Shown here: piece by piece, positions 1 through 11,733 of the stretch
Numbering within the stretch: the stretch's first letter is position 1
How the letters are laid out: each line of letters begins with the position of its first letter
Origin: Cerioporus squamosus
Taxonomy: Eukaryota; Basidiomycota; Agaricomycetes; Polyporales; Polyporaceae
Direction of reading: 5' to 3'
Assembly (NCBI GenBank): GCA_022592435.1
Contig: JABYQS010000004.1
Coordinates: forward strand, 248,001-312,000
DNA: 64,000 nucleotides
Program-made: the position numbers and the translations under genes
Notes under the pieces: generated by a model
What the model was told of the DNA's origin: nothing
Database searches by the model: none
Seen by the model: only the letters and a program-made list of their open reading frames with translations

Positions 1-527
1 ACGCGAAGAAAAGCACATAGGAAACGCGGTAGATGATATTCCGGCCGTACAGTTCAGACAGCGGGCCCATCACGAGCGGGCCAATACCTAGGCCCAAGAC
101 GTACATGCTGATGCTCAGGATCGTGACTTCATGCACGGTATGCAAGTCTCGCGCCAGGCCCGTCTCCGTGAACGACGCCTACGATGATGCATGCGCATGG
201 AAGCAGATCCGTAAATACCGGGCGCGAGCGCGAACACTAAACGGGAGTATGACGCACCACAGACGAGGCAAACGTCGCACACAGCGACGACGAGGCGATC
301 GCGAGCACCGCGAGCCATTTCCTCCACACCTTGAGCTGCTTCGGGTCGTCCTCTGGCGCGAGCGTGCAGCAGTACGGGTCCTCCGCGTTGACTGACGACC
401 CTGAGCCCTCCTTGACGGTTTCTGGCTGCTTGCCAATGGGCGCCTGCCCGGTCTTCTCGACGTCTGCCGCTGAGTCGTTGAGCGTGATCGTTTCCGAGTT
501 CGAGGCCATGTTCGCCGTCGTGCTCAA
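1..527 (-). CDS. MFS transporter, 5' part (cut by window edge)
   Basis: Membrane transporter of the major facilitator superfamily, probably a DHA1-type drug or polyamine exporter; substrate not determinable. Exon 1 runs from 527 to 258, exon 2 from 178 off the window edge; the 79-nt intron has a GTGCGT donor and TAG acceptor. The cytosolic N-terminus of about 75 residues leads into a first membrane helix (LAVLAIASSSLCATFASSV). Exon 2 encodes the next helix and the loop 2-3 signature GPLSELYGRN, which fits the family motif A of fungal DHA1 exporters. A second in-frame ATG at 509 could be the real start. A TATATAAG element sits 77-84 bases upstream of the 527 start. Family is clear; the rest of the gene is outside the window. 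Confidence 0.85.
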
Positions 528-1281
528 TCGCGCGCGTCGCAGGTACTAGTCGGGTCTGGGAGAAAGCTGGAGAGACGAGGAGCAGACGGCGAAGTCGCCG
601 GAACTTATATATGACATGCAGACTGAGACAGGGATGCGTTCGCGCGCATGGTGGGACTCCGTGCAGGCGCCCAACAGCACGAAAACCGCGCTTGTCGCTT
701 GTCAGCATCAAGTCAGCGGTCTGTCAGCCAATGAGGTTGCGGCTTCCCGCCTCCTCCTCGGTCGGCCTCTCACCAACACCTGGTTCTGCCCGCAAATGCA
801 CAGAAAGGCACTAAACCATCTCCAGTTAATGGCCCGGTCAGACCCATCCTTCCTCATCTTGTGCACGTATCGAGACAGCAAGGACAACGAGGAATATTTG
901 AGATACTGAAATATTAGATGGTTGCTCGCGCTTGGCGACGGCGTCGGCAGGATTTGTGGGTCTTTGAGGTTAGAGATCACATCCGTTGTAGGTCGGGAAC
1001 ATCGACACAAAGTACCGACCGGGATATCGAACAGATACCTTGCCGTAGAACTCTTGGGGTTACAAGCCATGAGTTTACCATCTGTAAAGTCCACCTTCAG
1101 CCACAAGGCCGACCGGCGTTGCACGTAAACCCATGCCCCTCTCGTTCCATGCTGCACACTGCTGGGTCCTGTGACGAGTATATGAGCTAGACAGCATGGA
1201 TTACCTCGCATGTCCTACCCCACGAAGGGCCGGACGCGCGAAAGATACAATAATAGCGTATCACCGATACTCTGACCAACT
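528..1281. other. Intergenic, no gene recognised
   Basis: Lies between the start of the MFS gene and the stop of the uL24m gene. Short open frames on both strands show no family signature and no consistent exon pattern. Apart from the TATA-like site at 604-611 I see nothing in it. Confidence 0.5.
604..611 (-). promoter_or_regulatory. TATA-like element of the MFS gene
   Basis: TATATAAG read on the minus strand, about 80 bases upstream of the MFS transporter ATG at 527. Position and sequence fit a TATA box; there is no transcript evidence. Confidence 0.4.
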
Positions 1282-2586
1282 CTACGCCGACGTAGTGGGC
1301 TTCCTCGACGGCGGGGCGACTTGGTTCGGCGCGTCCGCGAGCACAAGGTTGCGCAGCTTCTCGTTGCGCTTCGCCATCTTGCGAGCCTTACGCTGCGCCT
1401 TACGCTCCAGCCGCGCCTCCGCACCACGGTTCCGCCACCTCCGCTTGAGCTCCTCCTTGCGGTCCTGGACGAGTCGCTGCTGCCACTTCCACGTCGCTTC
1501 CGCACGCGCCTCGCGCCTTGTACGGCCAGCGAGGTTTGCGTACTCGGCCTGGATGTACTCCTCCAGGAGCGCCTTCGAGCGGGCCTGGTATGCTTGCCAG
1601 CGGGCTTGCTTCTTCGCACGGGCGTGAGGGTTCGACAGCTCCTTTTGGAGGTAGACCTCTACGGGGGCTTCCTTGGGAAGCGAGACCTTCTCCGGTTTTG
1701 AGAGAGAGGTAATGTATTCGTGTTCGGACGGAACCCGGGGAGCAGGTGACAGCAGGGTTGATGGCAGGGGCGGCGGGGTGTAGGTGACTTCCTTGACGGC
1801 ATCCTCGGTGGTATCATACACAGAGGCTGTGTGCTTGAGTGAGCAGACGCATATCAAGATAGTCCGACAATACGTACGTGCAGGCCGCGTAACGGCGGTT
1901 GTCTTCGGCCACGGTATCCTGATAGACGAGAACTTGTCCGGGGAATAGTTGGGTAGTCGCGGCGCAGTGTTCACCGCGTATCGTCTCCAGATCCAATAAC
2001 CTCCCTTCCGGTTGAAGTAGGGCTTGGACGAGGTGATACGTGTCGCGAAGACACTGACCGGCACAGTCAGGATAACATTATCTGTCAGAGAGCAGTGGAA
2101 CGTACTTCTGAATCTTGGGCTCAGTAAAGCTGTCTTCGGGCGGGTACTCATACTTCCCAAGAAGCAGCTGGCACTGCGAGTACGGGACAGACACACCAGA
2201 ACCTGACCGAGAGTCCGGCACATAACCCTATCCGCCCAACAACCAACGACATACAGATTTTAGTCCAGTACACACGAGAGCCACAAATGAATGTCACTCA
2301 CGGCCTTGTTGATTTCCTTCTTCAGGATCACCCTATTGCTCAGCTTGTTGATCTTATGCACCTCGTGCACGGTGCCCTTCGTGTCGCTGCGCAACTTCAC
2401 AAAGTCTCCCGGGACGATGTTCCAGAACTTAATCCTGTCCTTCGGCTTCGTGTCCTTTGGCCTTGACTGGCCAGGCATGAGCGGTCCACGGACGAGGAAA
2501 CGCGGCACCGGGAGCATGTGTCGGAAGTTGCGCGTGAAGACCTGCGTCTTGGCCGCATGGGCCAGCTCCCTCGCAGTAATAGACAT
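1282..2586 (-). CDS. mrpl24: Mitochondrial large-subunit ribosomal protein uL24m
   Basis: Component of the mitochondrial ribosome large subunit (bacterial L24, yeast MRPL40 family). Four exons: 2586-2302, 2227-2106, 2053-1878, 1826-1282; phases close to 375 residues. The N-terminal third holds the KOW-type fold: PGDFVKLRSDTKGTVHEV, then KINKLSNRVILKKEINKA. The middle carries the region VFATRITSSKPYF followed by IPWP. The C-terminal third is a strongly basic helix rich in Arg, Lys and Glu (about residues 270-360), as in fungal extensions of this protein. The start at 2586 gives MSITARELAHAAKTQVFTRN, a plausible mitochondrial presequence. Introns are 51-74 nt with GTGAGT, GTACGT and GTACGT donors. 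Confidence 0.85.
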
Positions 2587-2924
2587 GGTGCCGGCAGACC
2601 CAGTCCGCGAGAGTTAGGAAGTAGAAGTGAGAGACAACCGCGGTGGGTCTTGCACAAGAGCCTGAGTCTGGCCTGAGTCCGAGTCGCTGGAAGACGTCCC
2701 CCAGCTCAGAATTTCGGGGAGCGCCTTACGTAATCAAGGCAAACGCGCGCACGCGACCGCGTCTCTACCGCGTCTTGTCCGCGACGCGTCGCAGGCTTCG
2801 CTCGAATCGCTCGAGTTACAGGGAAACAGCTCGAGACAGAATCGGCCGTACATATGCTAGACTCGCCGAGAGATGAACGATAGCGAGCTTCGACATTCCC
2901 AGAGCAATACACGATGAACTAGAA

Positions 2925-5302
2925 TTACAACATAGCTGCTACACTCAACTGGCCGCCAACCCTGTTCGCGCGGTGCCATTCCACGCACGTAGATGAACTC
3001 GGCTCCTCCTCTTCTAATGTCTGCACAACAGGCACATGAGATACAGGCGACACAGAAGGCAGTGCCCGCCCACGTACCTCTAACAGCATACCGACGACGC
3101 CGTCGACCTCATCTGCAGGGATGCCACCGCAGCCCGCGCTGATAAGCCGTCGGTAGTTCCCGCCTCCTCCCACCGGTCCCCGCCTCCGCTTGGAACTTGA
3201 CGAGGTTATCGAACATGTCTTTCCGCCGTGTTCGGTGCCCTGCCAACTCCTCCCGTAACCGCTCGCACTCCTTCCGTAGCTCCTCGGGGTCTGTGGGGAT
3301 GTCCGCGTGCAACTCGAGCAGGTCCGAGATGGGCTCGCCTGCGAAGACGAGCTGCCCACCAGAGGCTTCCCGGATCGCCCGCTCGCGCTCCTCCTCGTCC
3401 TTCACCCATTTCTCCCAGCCCAGGCGGAACCGCTTCCCCATCTTGGCTCGAAGCTCCTCCTCGAGCTGCGCCACCGTCTGCTGCGCCGCTGGTAGTCCCT
3501 GCGCCTGCGTCTTCAGATGGGTTACGGTTCGCTGCGACTCGAGAATCTCGGATTGAATGTTATTAAGGAGTGCATTCGCCTGAGTGAGGTCGCGATCCTT
3601 CTCCTTCAGCTCCTGATCGAACGCGGCTGCCAGGCTATCGAGCATCATAGTGATGTCTCCGACACATCGGGTGGCTGCTTTCTGACCTGTCACGGAATAG
3701 TGCAACGACGGACGTTCGCCTTGTGTGAGTAGTGCGTAGGTGGACGATCCGTTAATGGTCGTGCCGTCGGGATTGCGGAGTGGTAGTTGGCGGGATGGGA
3801 GGACAGGGGATGAGCGGAAGCGTTCGTCTTCGAGGATGTAATCCTCGGTCGTCTTCCCATCACGGTTTGCGATCTTCGGGTCTGCGCCATGGTCCAGCAA
3901 TAACTTTACCAGGCGCTTGCTCCGACACCTAGCGGCCATCGTGAGCGCGGTCTCCCCATCCTCGTCCTGGAAGTTGATGATGTCCGCTAGCTCTCGTGGG
4001 TAGTCCGCGAGTCGCTGCAGGACCGTCTCCATGTAGTACCGCGCAGCGTGAGTCTTGCCCTTCGACATGGCGACATCGACTATATGATGGAAGACGGTTC
4101 GATTACTATTGTCTATGTTGAGAGTCGAGCGGTGTAGAAGCTCGTAGAGTTCGGGGAACTTCCGCACGTCGTAGTTGTTCGCAAACATGACGCTCCGCAT
4201 CAGGGCCGTCTGGCCTGCCTTGTTCACCTTGTAGATGTCTGCGCCGGCGGTGAGTAGCAGCTTGACTATGCGAATGCGGCCCATGGCGCTGGCCCAGTGC
4301 AACGCTGTGTGCCCGTCATCGTCAATGGCCATGTTTGGATCGAAGTCGGGAGGGGGGTTAATGAGAATCTCGGGTATCTGGTTGGAGTCGGAGATGAAGT
4401 ACTCCAAAATCTGGTCCCCGTGCGCCGCCTGGTCTGCACCGTTCACGCCATACCCTTCGTCTCCGGACTCCTCCTCCTCGTCAACTTGCCTGTGCTTTCG
4501 TTTGCGGCTCGCCATAGGGGAAGGAGATCGTGGGTCCTCGTCCATTGCGTTTGATATAGACGCAGAGGGACCAGGGCTGCTGCGAATGGGTGAAGGCGTT
4601 CGTGAGCTAGACGATGCTTCGGAGGGTGAAGGGGTCATTGTGCCATCTTCAGATCCGCGCACGGACAGGGTCTCGACGTCGGAGGCATCAATATCCGGTC
4701 CTGTTCGTTTTGGTTTTGAGGACCGCGTGCTAATGACAGAGTTGCCCGTTAGCTCACCACCACGACGTATGCTCGCCTTGGAAGACTGAGCAGAAATCAA
4801 GTGCTTGGGCGCAAGAGGAGGGCTTGTGTTGTCAGGGTGGAAGTCAACGATTGGGCGCAGGGAAACTTCGCATCCGTATTGTCTGCAGAGGGCAAGCCCC
4901 CTGTCGAGGGGAATCCATGTACCTTGACAACGTTATACACCCATCAAAGAACGGTAGTGGTGTACGGCTTACCTTGGTACTTGCCATAACCACCTTGCAC
5001 CTTCTCGTGCTCTCCCTTCTGCACCTCCCGCTCCAGGATACGCGTCCTTTGCGGCTTGTCAAAACCAGCGACCTTCAGGATCTGAGTCGCGTTCAGCCAT
5101 GAGTCGGATCGCCTCCGCATCACAGCCACGCCTTTGCACATCCTGTCATCTATCTCAGCTTCACAAAGCGCGTCAAACGCGTCACGAATCATACATTTCG
5201 TAAACGGGTATACCACTGTACGTGGCCTGCATCCACGACGGTCAGTAATGGGACACCAGATATGAGCGAGGAGTTCACCTTGAAAATCTGATTGTCCGGC
5301 AT
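2925..5302 (-). CDS. MBP1: APSES/ankyrin transcription factor of the MBF complex (MBP1-type), frame break near 3' end
   Basis: DNA-binding subunit of an MBF-type factor driving G1/S transcription. Exons: 5302-5279, 5226-5195, 5142-4973, 4922-3078, 3020-2925. The first two exons are tiny (24 and 32 nt) and restore the conserved KilA-N start [30 protein letters not shown]. The APSES domain occupies residues 1-100 ([17 protein letters not shown], then [19 protein letters not shown]). Ankyrin repeats follow ([32 protein letters not shown]), then a coiled coil and the conserved C-terminal block [12 protein letters not shown]. That block lies in a different frame from the preceding coding sequence: exon lengths sum to one base over a multiple of three, with the break within about 3160-3185. 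Read literally the protein ends early at 3109. A sequence error or a true truncation are both possible. Confidence 0.9.
5177..5182 (+). promoter_or_regulatory. ACGCGT (MCB-type) site in MBP1 intron 2
   Basis: Palindromic ACGCGT, the core bound by MBF/Mbp1 in ascomycete yeasts, lies inside the 52-nt second intron of MBP1. By itself one hexamer is weak evidence; it matters because two more lie upstream of the same gene. Confidence 0.3.
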
Positions 5303-6011
5303 CGTTCTATCACAGCTTCAGACCCGGAAGTAGTAGGCTTGGTCGAACGAGGATATGTCGCCCGGATAGTTTCTGGCTATGGCAGACCGTCGGGGTAAAA
5401 GAGGAGAGGATGAGAGCGATCTCGCCTCAGTCTGACGCGCCCACCTGCTCACGCGTTAGCGCTCGTTGGTCTCTCACGAGCACGCGTCATGCCTCCCACT
5501 GAGTCCCAGCTACCGGGTTTGCTTCGCGACCATGCACATCCTCGTCCTTGTACCGCTCTGCCAAACTCTGCTGATGTTTCCTTGCGTTCTGAAGAGGAAA
5601 ACACATATGTACCTGATGATGGACGGAGGAGCTCTTGTCCACGCCGAACATCTCTCGAGTCTCCACAGTCGTGGCGGTAAAGTGGCTGGCGAGTATGCTT
5701 CTCTGGCAGCGCCATAGGGCGTGTTTTTGGTCAATTGTCCCTTCTTGCAAACAACAAAGAATCCAGTCGCATGTCTCCAGCACCGTGTCAGTCATCGGTT
5801 AAATTGGCCTTGGACCAGCGCGACGGCAAACGGGCCCATAAGGGGTGGACACCGCGTGTCGGTCACGTGACCCCGTGCTGCCAGACGAACTGAACTCGCT
5901 CAGTCGGTCTGTCGCGCGACTCCCTCTTGCTTCCGTGCCTCCATCCCTCCCAGACCCCCCTCCGAGCCCCGTTGAGCTCTCGCACACACTGCGCAAACGT
6001 CCATCGTTGCG
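5303..6011. other. Shared divergent promoter region of MBP1 and CDC14
   Basis: No coding gene recognised in this 709-base stretch. It holds the two ACGCGT boxes, and a TCGCGCGA palindrome near 5908-5915. Short open frames here have no family signature. Confidence 0.5.
5451..5487. promoter_or_regulatory. Pair of ACGCGT (MCB-type) boxes upstream of MBP1
   Basis: Two perfect ACGCGT palindromes at 5451-5456 and 5482-5487, 31 bases apart, lie about 150-185 bases upstream of the MBP1 start codon and 525-560 bases upstream of CDC14 on the other strand. In budding and fission yeast this hexamer is the MBF binding core. The inference is self-regulation of MBP1; binding in this organism is not shown. 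Confidence 0.45.
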
Positions 6012-8261
6012 ATGCCCTTGCCCTGCGAGCCACTCTGTCATTTTGGGGGAAGGTCAGTTCTCCCGTTCCCAGTCCCGACGAGCCAGATGGTTACTGACCG
6101 CGGCGGTTTTGGCACAGGTTGTACTTCACCTCCTTCCCCCATCCTCCTCCAAGACCGGAGGTGCTCAACGAGCTTGCCCAGGACCCCGTGAATGTGCCCG
6201 ATGTTCGTGGAGTACCCAGAGGATCGTCCTCAGCCACGCCCGAAGACGACGAGCGATACTGGTATTTCACGATTGACGACCAGCTGCCGTATCTGTCGTT
6301 CTTCCAGGATTGGGGTCCGTTGAACTTGGCGATGGTGTACAAGGCCTGCATCTTGATCCACGAGATACTCCAGGTATGTCTATCGTGGCGCGTCCGCTCC
6401 CTACCCTCACACCACACCAATCCCGTCCAGGATCCTGCGATCCTTACCCATCGCATAGTGCTCTACTCTTCGAGCGATCCCCGCAAGAAGGCAAATGCTG
6501 CTCTGTTGATGGCATTGTATGTGGTGAGTGTCTTGCTTTGTGGGTCTCCGGCGCCTCCCGCTGATGTGCTGCAGATGGTCGTTCAACAACGGCCGCCATG
6601 GGAGGCCTTCCATCCTATCGCAGAAGTCGAATTCATGCCCTTCCGAGACGCTGGCAGAGGGCGCTCAGATTTCAACCTCAACATACAAGACTGTCTCTGG
6701 GGCATCTACAAGGCCATGCAGAATGGCCTGTGCGACATGAACGAGTTCGACATCGTGGACTACGAGTTCTACGAGAAGGTGGAGAATGGGGATTGGAACT
6801 GGCTTACACCGAACTTCATTGCATTCGCCTCCCCTGTCGACCCGATATGGCTCAAGCGGGAGAAGGATAAGAGAGAGCAGGAGAACCAGGCAGTCGCGCC
6901 CCCCAGTTCACCTACGAAGGCGGTAGCTCTGCAACGGAAGCTTCCTACACCTTTCCAGAATTGTTTGGACTACTTCGAGAGGCAGGGTGTCAAGCTTGTC
7001 GTACGACTGAACAACCCCCTCTACGATGCCCAGCTCTTCCGTGATCGTGGTATCGAGCATGCGGAGTTATACTTCGACGACGGCACGAATCCCACGGACG
7101 AGATCGTACGGCAGTTCATCGACATGGCGGACGAGGTGATCGAACGCGGTGGGGTAGTGGCAGTACATGTGAGTATAAACGACATCACTTGTTCCGACGG
7201 CTGACATATCTCTCGCTCAGTGTAAAGCGGGCTTGGGTAGGACGGGCACTCTCATCGGGGCGTACCTCGTCTGGAAGTATGGCTTCACAGCATCGGAAGC
7301 TATCGCGTTCATGCGCATCGTTCGTCCGGGTAGCGTTGTCGGACCGCAGCAACAATACATGTACCTCAAGCAACTAGAGTGGACGAAGTGGGCAGCGGTA
7401 GACGAAATGCGCAAACTTCAGCAGGCGTCTGTCTTCGCGGCCACCAAACTTGTCGCCCCTGTTACTCCTCCTGCAGAGACTGAGGACGATATGGATGTCT
7501 TCACAGAGACTACGACAACGCTTGTCATGACGTCGACCGGATCGGCGCCTGTGCCTCCCGTTACGCCGAGTAAACACGTCGCCGCTGCTGCTGCGAAGGC
7601 GCACGCAATCGCGCCGCCAGGTCAACCCCGGAAGACTCCAGCGGCGAAGAGAGTCGCGTCTGACTCGGATGCGGAGGAGGACGATGTGCTACCTGCTCTG
7701 GGCGGTGCTCCTGCTGCTGTGCGGCGGAACAAAGTCAAGCCCGCCTCCGCGCGATCCGCCTCTCAGCGAGCTCCTGCCTCCGAACAGCGACCCACTCGTG
7801 TTACGCGGTCAGCAGCCACTGTCGCTGCCAAGAAGGTCAGCAATGTGCTCGGCGCCAGCAAGGTCACTAAGGCGAACGGCCAACTGCCGAACAAGATCCC
7901 TCGTCTTGCGAAAGAGACCTCCGCTCGCGGCACGGCGACTGGTTCAAGAAACATACCCCTTCCATCGGCCCCTGCAACCACATCTCGTCCTCTTCGACCT
8001 CGTCAACCTGGATCACCGACGCCCTCGCGTCTTCCGACCCTCGTTGGAAGTCGACGCACGCACCATAATTCCACAGGATCCGTCCAGGAGGCCCCCGCTG
8101 CTGCTGCTGCAATTGCGAAGTCTGCCCTAACGGCGTCCGGTACCTGGGTCGAGAACAACGCCTCCTCGGGGGTCGTGCCCGCTTCGAAATCCGAGCGTCC
8201 TGGTCTGCGGAGCGTGCGACGACGACGCAGCAGCTTCAGTTCAGCGGACGTTATGGCATAG
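6012..8261 (+). CDS. CDC14: Dual-specificity protein phosphatase CDC14
   Basis: Cysteine phosphatase that removes CDK phosphates during mitotic exit and cytokinesis; shuttles between nucleolus, spindle pole and division site in other fungi. Exons: 6012-6052, 6118-6373, 6431-6523, 6575-7168, 7221-8261; total 674 residues. The N-terminal DSP-like domain contains [20 protein letters not shown] and [20 protein letters not shown]. The catalytic domain carries the P-loop [10 protein letters not shown] with the nucleophilic Cys at residue 329, created exactly across the last intron (GTACAT/TGTAAA), followed by [15 protein letters not shown]. The C-terminal tail from about residue 380 is Ser/Pro/Arg-rich and likely disordered. 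The short first exon (MPLPCEP...) is chosen because it splices in frame to the conserved RLYFTSF; this start is the least certain part. Confidence 0.9.
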
Positions 8262-8865
8262 GATCGGAATAGTGTGCTGACCGAGCTGGTTTCGGATGTA
8301 CGCTTTCACTCTCACCTTACTCGTCTGTCCATTCTCCGCCTTCTCGCCGTTGTCCTCACCCCATCTCTTTCTCCATCTTCATCCAATGTTGACAGGAGCT
8401 TGGTTGACTCCATCTACACCTCCATTTGTGGATATTGATCGCTGTCATTGTAAGCATTGATTCACCCCTCGTTCTTGTCCCATCATCGCTGTCATCGTCA
8501 TTCCTTGCACATCGTCCTCATCGTACATCCATTCCATCATGTGGACCATCCACATACTACAATCGCCATACCCCCCACCCCTTTCTGCACGCTACATCAC
8601 TGCTTTCACATGTTCATGGAATGATCTACCCTGATTTACGAAGACTGTCTAGTTTGGGCATTCACGTTAACACCGACACTGTATATCATCATTATGTCGC
8701 GCATCATCTAGTAATGCATTCGCGTTATGCCTTCAGGGCATTGTCGGTGGTCGGCGGACGGCCGATAAGAACTGTTTGCAAAAGCGGACTTGTCTAGCAG
8801 TGACACTAGGACTACAACAGCGTATACTGTACATCACTTCATTCGACTTGAGTCCCGAGCCCCCC
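8262..8865. other. Convergent intergenic region CDC14/HEM12
   Basis: Contains the 3' flanks of two genes ending toward each other. A pyrimidine-rich stretch follows the CDC14 stop. No gene seen. Confidence 0.5.
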
Positions 8866-10126
8866 TCATGCTGCTGAGTACTTGTGTACACATTGGAAGA
8901 ACCAGCGCAGATCCTCCGGGTCCACTCCAGGCGTAATACCGTGCCCGAGGTTGCATATCCATCCCTTCGGCGCCTTTCCGCCTTTAAACTGCTCGCACAT
9001 CCGCTTGACCTCACGCTCGATCGCGTCCCGACCGCCATAGAGGACCATCGGATCCAAGTTGCCTTGAAGCGCGACCTTATCACCGACGGCCTTGCGCGCG
9101 TCCGTAGGGTCGATGCACCAGTCGATGCCGATGACATCGTAGCCGGCCTTGTCCGCTAGCGAGGCGAGTTGCGAGTTCGCACCCTTGGGGAACAGTGTCA
9201 TCGGGACTGCGGGGATGTACCCGGCTGCGAGCTTTTCGCGCACGCCGGAAGCGATGCGCTGGAGGGAGGGGAGAGAGAACTCCTCGAAGTGATGAGGGGC
9301 GAGCTCGCCCGCCCATGAGTCGAAGACCTGTACAAGCTGACGAACGTACAGCGTGAGCCACTAACACCGGACCAAACGTACGAACCAAAGCTCACCTGAG
9401 CACCGGCCTTGACTTGTCCGACGAGGAAGTCGACGCAAACGTCGGCTATCCTGTCCAAGAGAGCCTTCGATTCCTCGGGGTACTGGAAGAGCCAAGACTT
9501 GCACTTCTGGAACGTCTTCGTGCCTCCGCCCTCGATCATGTACGAGAACAGCGTCCACGGCGCGCCGCAGAACCCGATGAGGGGCACCTCGCCATTCAAC
9601 GCGTGCCGCGTCTGCGCAATCGCCTCGTAGACGTACCCGAGCTCCTTATCGACGTCGACGACCTTCGTGAGCTTCTCGATGTCCGCGGGCGTGACGAGCG
9701 GGTCGGGAAAGTGTGGGCCCGGAATCATCTGGACCTCCATGCCCAATGCCTGTGGGACGACGAGGATGTCGCTGAAGATGATGGCCGCATCGATGAGGCC
9801 AGTGTACCGCCGGATGGGCTGAACGGTGACTTCCTTCGCGAGCTCGGCGGTGCGGCAGATCTCGAAGAACTCATGTTCGGCGCGTATGGCGCGGAACTCT
9901 GTAGGACGGCAGGGCGCGCGAGGTTGGTTGCGCACACTAGGAGGGAATGAGGGAAAGGACTCACCAGGAAGGTACCTGCCCGCCTGTCGCATAACCCATA
10001 CTGGGGCGCGTTCGGTCTCCTCGCCTGAATATCGTAGTTGAGACACGCCCCAGCAAATGGACGCGATGGCTTCTCACCTCGCGCTGCGCGGAGAATCAGG
10101 TCGTTCTTCAAGGGAGGGAAGGACAT
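8866..10126 (-). CDS. HEM12: Uroporphyrinogen decarboxylase (heme biosynthesis)
   Basis: Decarboxylates the four acetate side chains of uroporphyrinogen III to give coproporphyrinogen III; cytosolic. Exons: 10126-10078, 10024-9965, 9898-9396, 9327-8866, phases closing at 357 residues, close to the usual fungal length of about 360. The signature [17 protein letters not shown], with the substrate-binding Arg pair, is assembled across two introns. PFAM-typical blocks [49 protein letters not shown] and [13 protein letters not shown] are all present. The start [18 protein letters not shown] matches the family N-terminus. Transcribed divergently from SHG1, 385 bases apart. Confidence 0.95.
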
Positions 10127-10511
10127 GGTAGGAGGCAAAGAGGATGGATGCCGCAAAGTACGCGCGCCCGGACGGTCGAGCCCCATGTCCCCGGTCTCAG
10201 TCAGTCTGGCTGAAAGGAGTAGGCCGTCTGCATCCACATGTGAACATTGGGTACGTGTCCGCTGCGAAACCCAGGACGTGGAAGGCAGAGCGCAATGCCT
10301 TGCAGGGAGTGGCGACCGGGCACATCATGTCTGCGAGCGAGAGCGGTGTGGGCGTGAGACGCGACTCGCACCTTGCCTCTTGCTCTCACCTCCCGGTCTT
10401 CTCACCGCCGTGGATTCGACGGCACATCTACACGTATAGCCTGGATGCTAGCTTCTTCTCTGTTCTAAGCTTGTACATAGCATCACGCTCTCGCTCGGCT
10501 CGTTTCCTGTC
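10127..10511. other. Divergent intergenic region HEM12/SHG1
   Basis: Short shared upstream region of two oppositely transcribed genes. I see no coding sequence and no site I can name. Confidence 0.45.
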
Positions 10512-11223
10512 ATGTCTATCACGAACCCGACGCAGCTGGTGGAAGAGTGCGGTCGTGTGCCACTGTGGGGGCCCTTGCATCGATCACTGACTCCGGCGTC
10601 CCAGGTTCAAGAAGTCGGGCGAGTTCGACCGACTCCGGCGGGAGCTGCTGAAGGAGTTCCGACAGAGTGTGGGTACTGCTTGTCTCAGCCTTCGGACGGT
10701 ACGTGGATGACTTCCCTCGGCCCGTTGGGTGTCTTGCAGGAGGGGGTGGCGTCCTTCCTCGCGCGCGTGGACGAAATAGTGAAGGAAAAGCTTGCCTCGG
10801 ACCCAAAACTTCAATACATGCCTGAAGCAAATGTCTCCCGGGAGGTTATGCAGGAACTCGACAGGTGCGCCGCCATCTCAACGGTTCTGTGGCTTCGCCG
10901 ACCAGTAACGGTGTATCGCGACAGGTACCCAATCGTGGAACGCGCCGTGCAAGATGTTCGTCTGCTGAAGGATCCTACGTTCGTTGCTGGAATGAAAGAA
11001 TCCATGCGCAAGATTCTGCAGGAAGACCGGAAGGCATCCGGACAAGGTGCGAACATGCCCGAGAGCCTTCCCTCTCTCGAAGTCTCTGACCTAACCGCTT
11101 GCAGGAACCACCAATGGGAATACAACCAACAAGGGCACTCAAGGTCAGAATGGCAATGACAGCGACAGCGACGGCAGCGAGGAAAGCATGGACATGGATA
11201 TCGAAGAATATAGCAGTGACTGA
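10512..11223 (+). CDS. SHG1: Shg1/BOD1-domain subunit of the Set1 (COMPASS) complex
   Basis: Small subunit of the histone H3 Lys4 methyltransferase complex in the nucleus. Exons: 10512-10546, 10605-10668, 10740-10864, 10925-11046, 11105-11223; 154 residues in total. The first exon splices into the diagnostic SHG1 block TQLVEEFKKSGEFDRLRREL. The rest of the domain reads FLARVDEIVKEKL, then ELDRYPIVERAVQDV. The tail is Gly/Asn-rich and ends with an acidic stretch (SDSDGSEESMDMDIEEYSSD), typical of this subunit. All four introns are 57-71 nt with GT-AG ends. Confidence 0.85.
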
Positions 11224-11733
11224 GACGCGTCCCTGGTCTTGCTCTCTACCGTGGCCCTTAGGTAGTCTATGTCCGTTGCATAGACTTCCTAGTCGCCGTA
11301 TATCAGTCGGACGTGCATTTACTCAGCGTGTGAGCACAGTACTTTGCAACCTGACCAAGAAGTGCAGGACCCCTGGCATTTTTGTACGCGCAATGCTGCC
11401 AAATGGCCGAATGAACCAGAGGGAAGCAACCGAACGTCCGCAAGTATATACTGATAAACAGAGCGTATAACTACATGGTACTCGTCGCACCACCAAACCA
11501 AGCGACAGTGACTCAAGCAGGGGTATCAGATTCTATTTGCTTTCAACTCTCTTCACCAACGCAAGCTCGCGCACCACCACACCCATGTTCACCGAAAGGT
11601 CAGGGCACCGCCCAAGCTCGACCAACCAAGACTCAGGGCACCTCAATGACCGAGTCACGACCGGACGCATCGGGGTCGACCCAAACCCACGGGCCCAAGG
11701 ACGCCTCGACAAGCTGCCGGAGTCCCTCCTCGC
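11224..11733. other. Convergent intergenic region SHG1/DUF6534 gene
   Basis: 3' flanks of two convergent genes; no coding signal recognised. Confidence 0.45.

Noticed and set aside
3109..3181. Very short intron to explain the MBP1 frame break
   Set aside because: The only GT...AG pair that would restore the frame is about 10 nt, far below a spliceable size.
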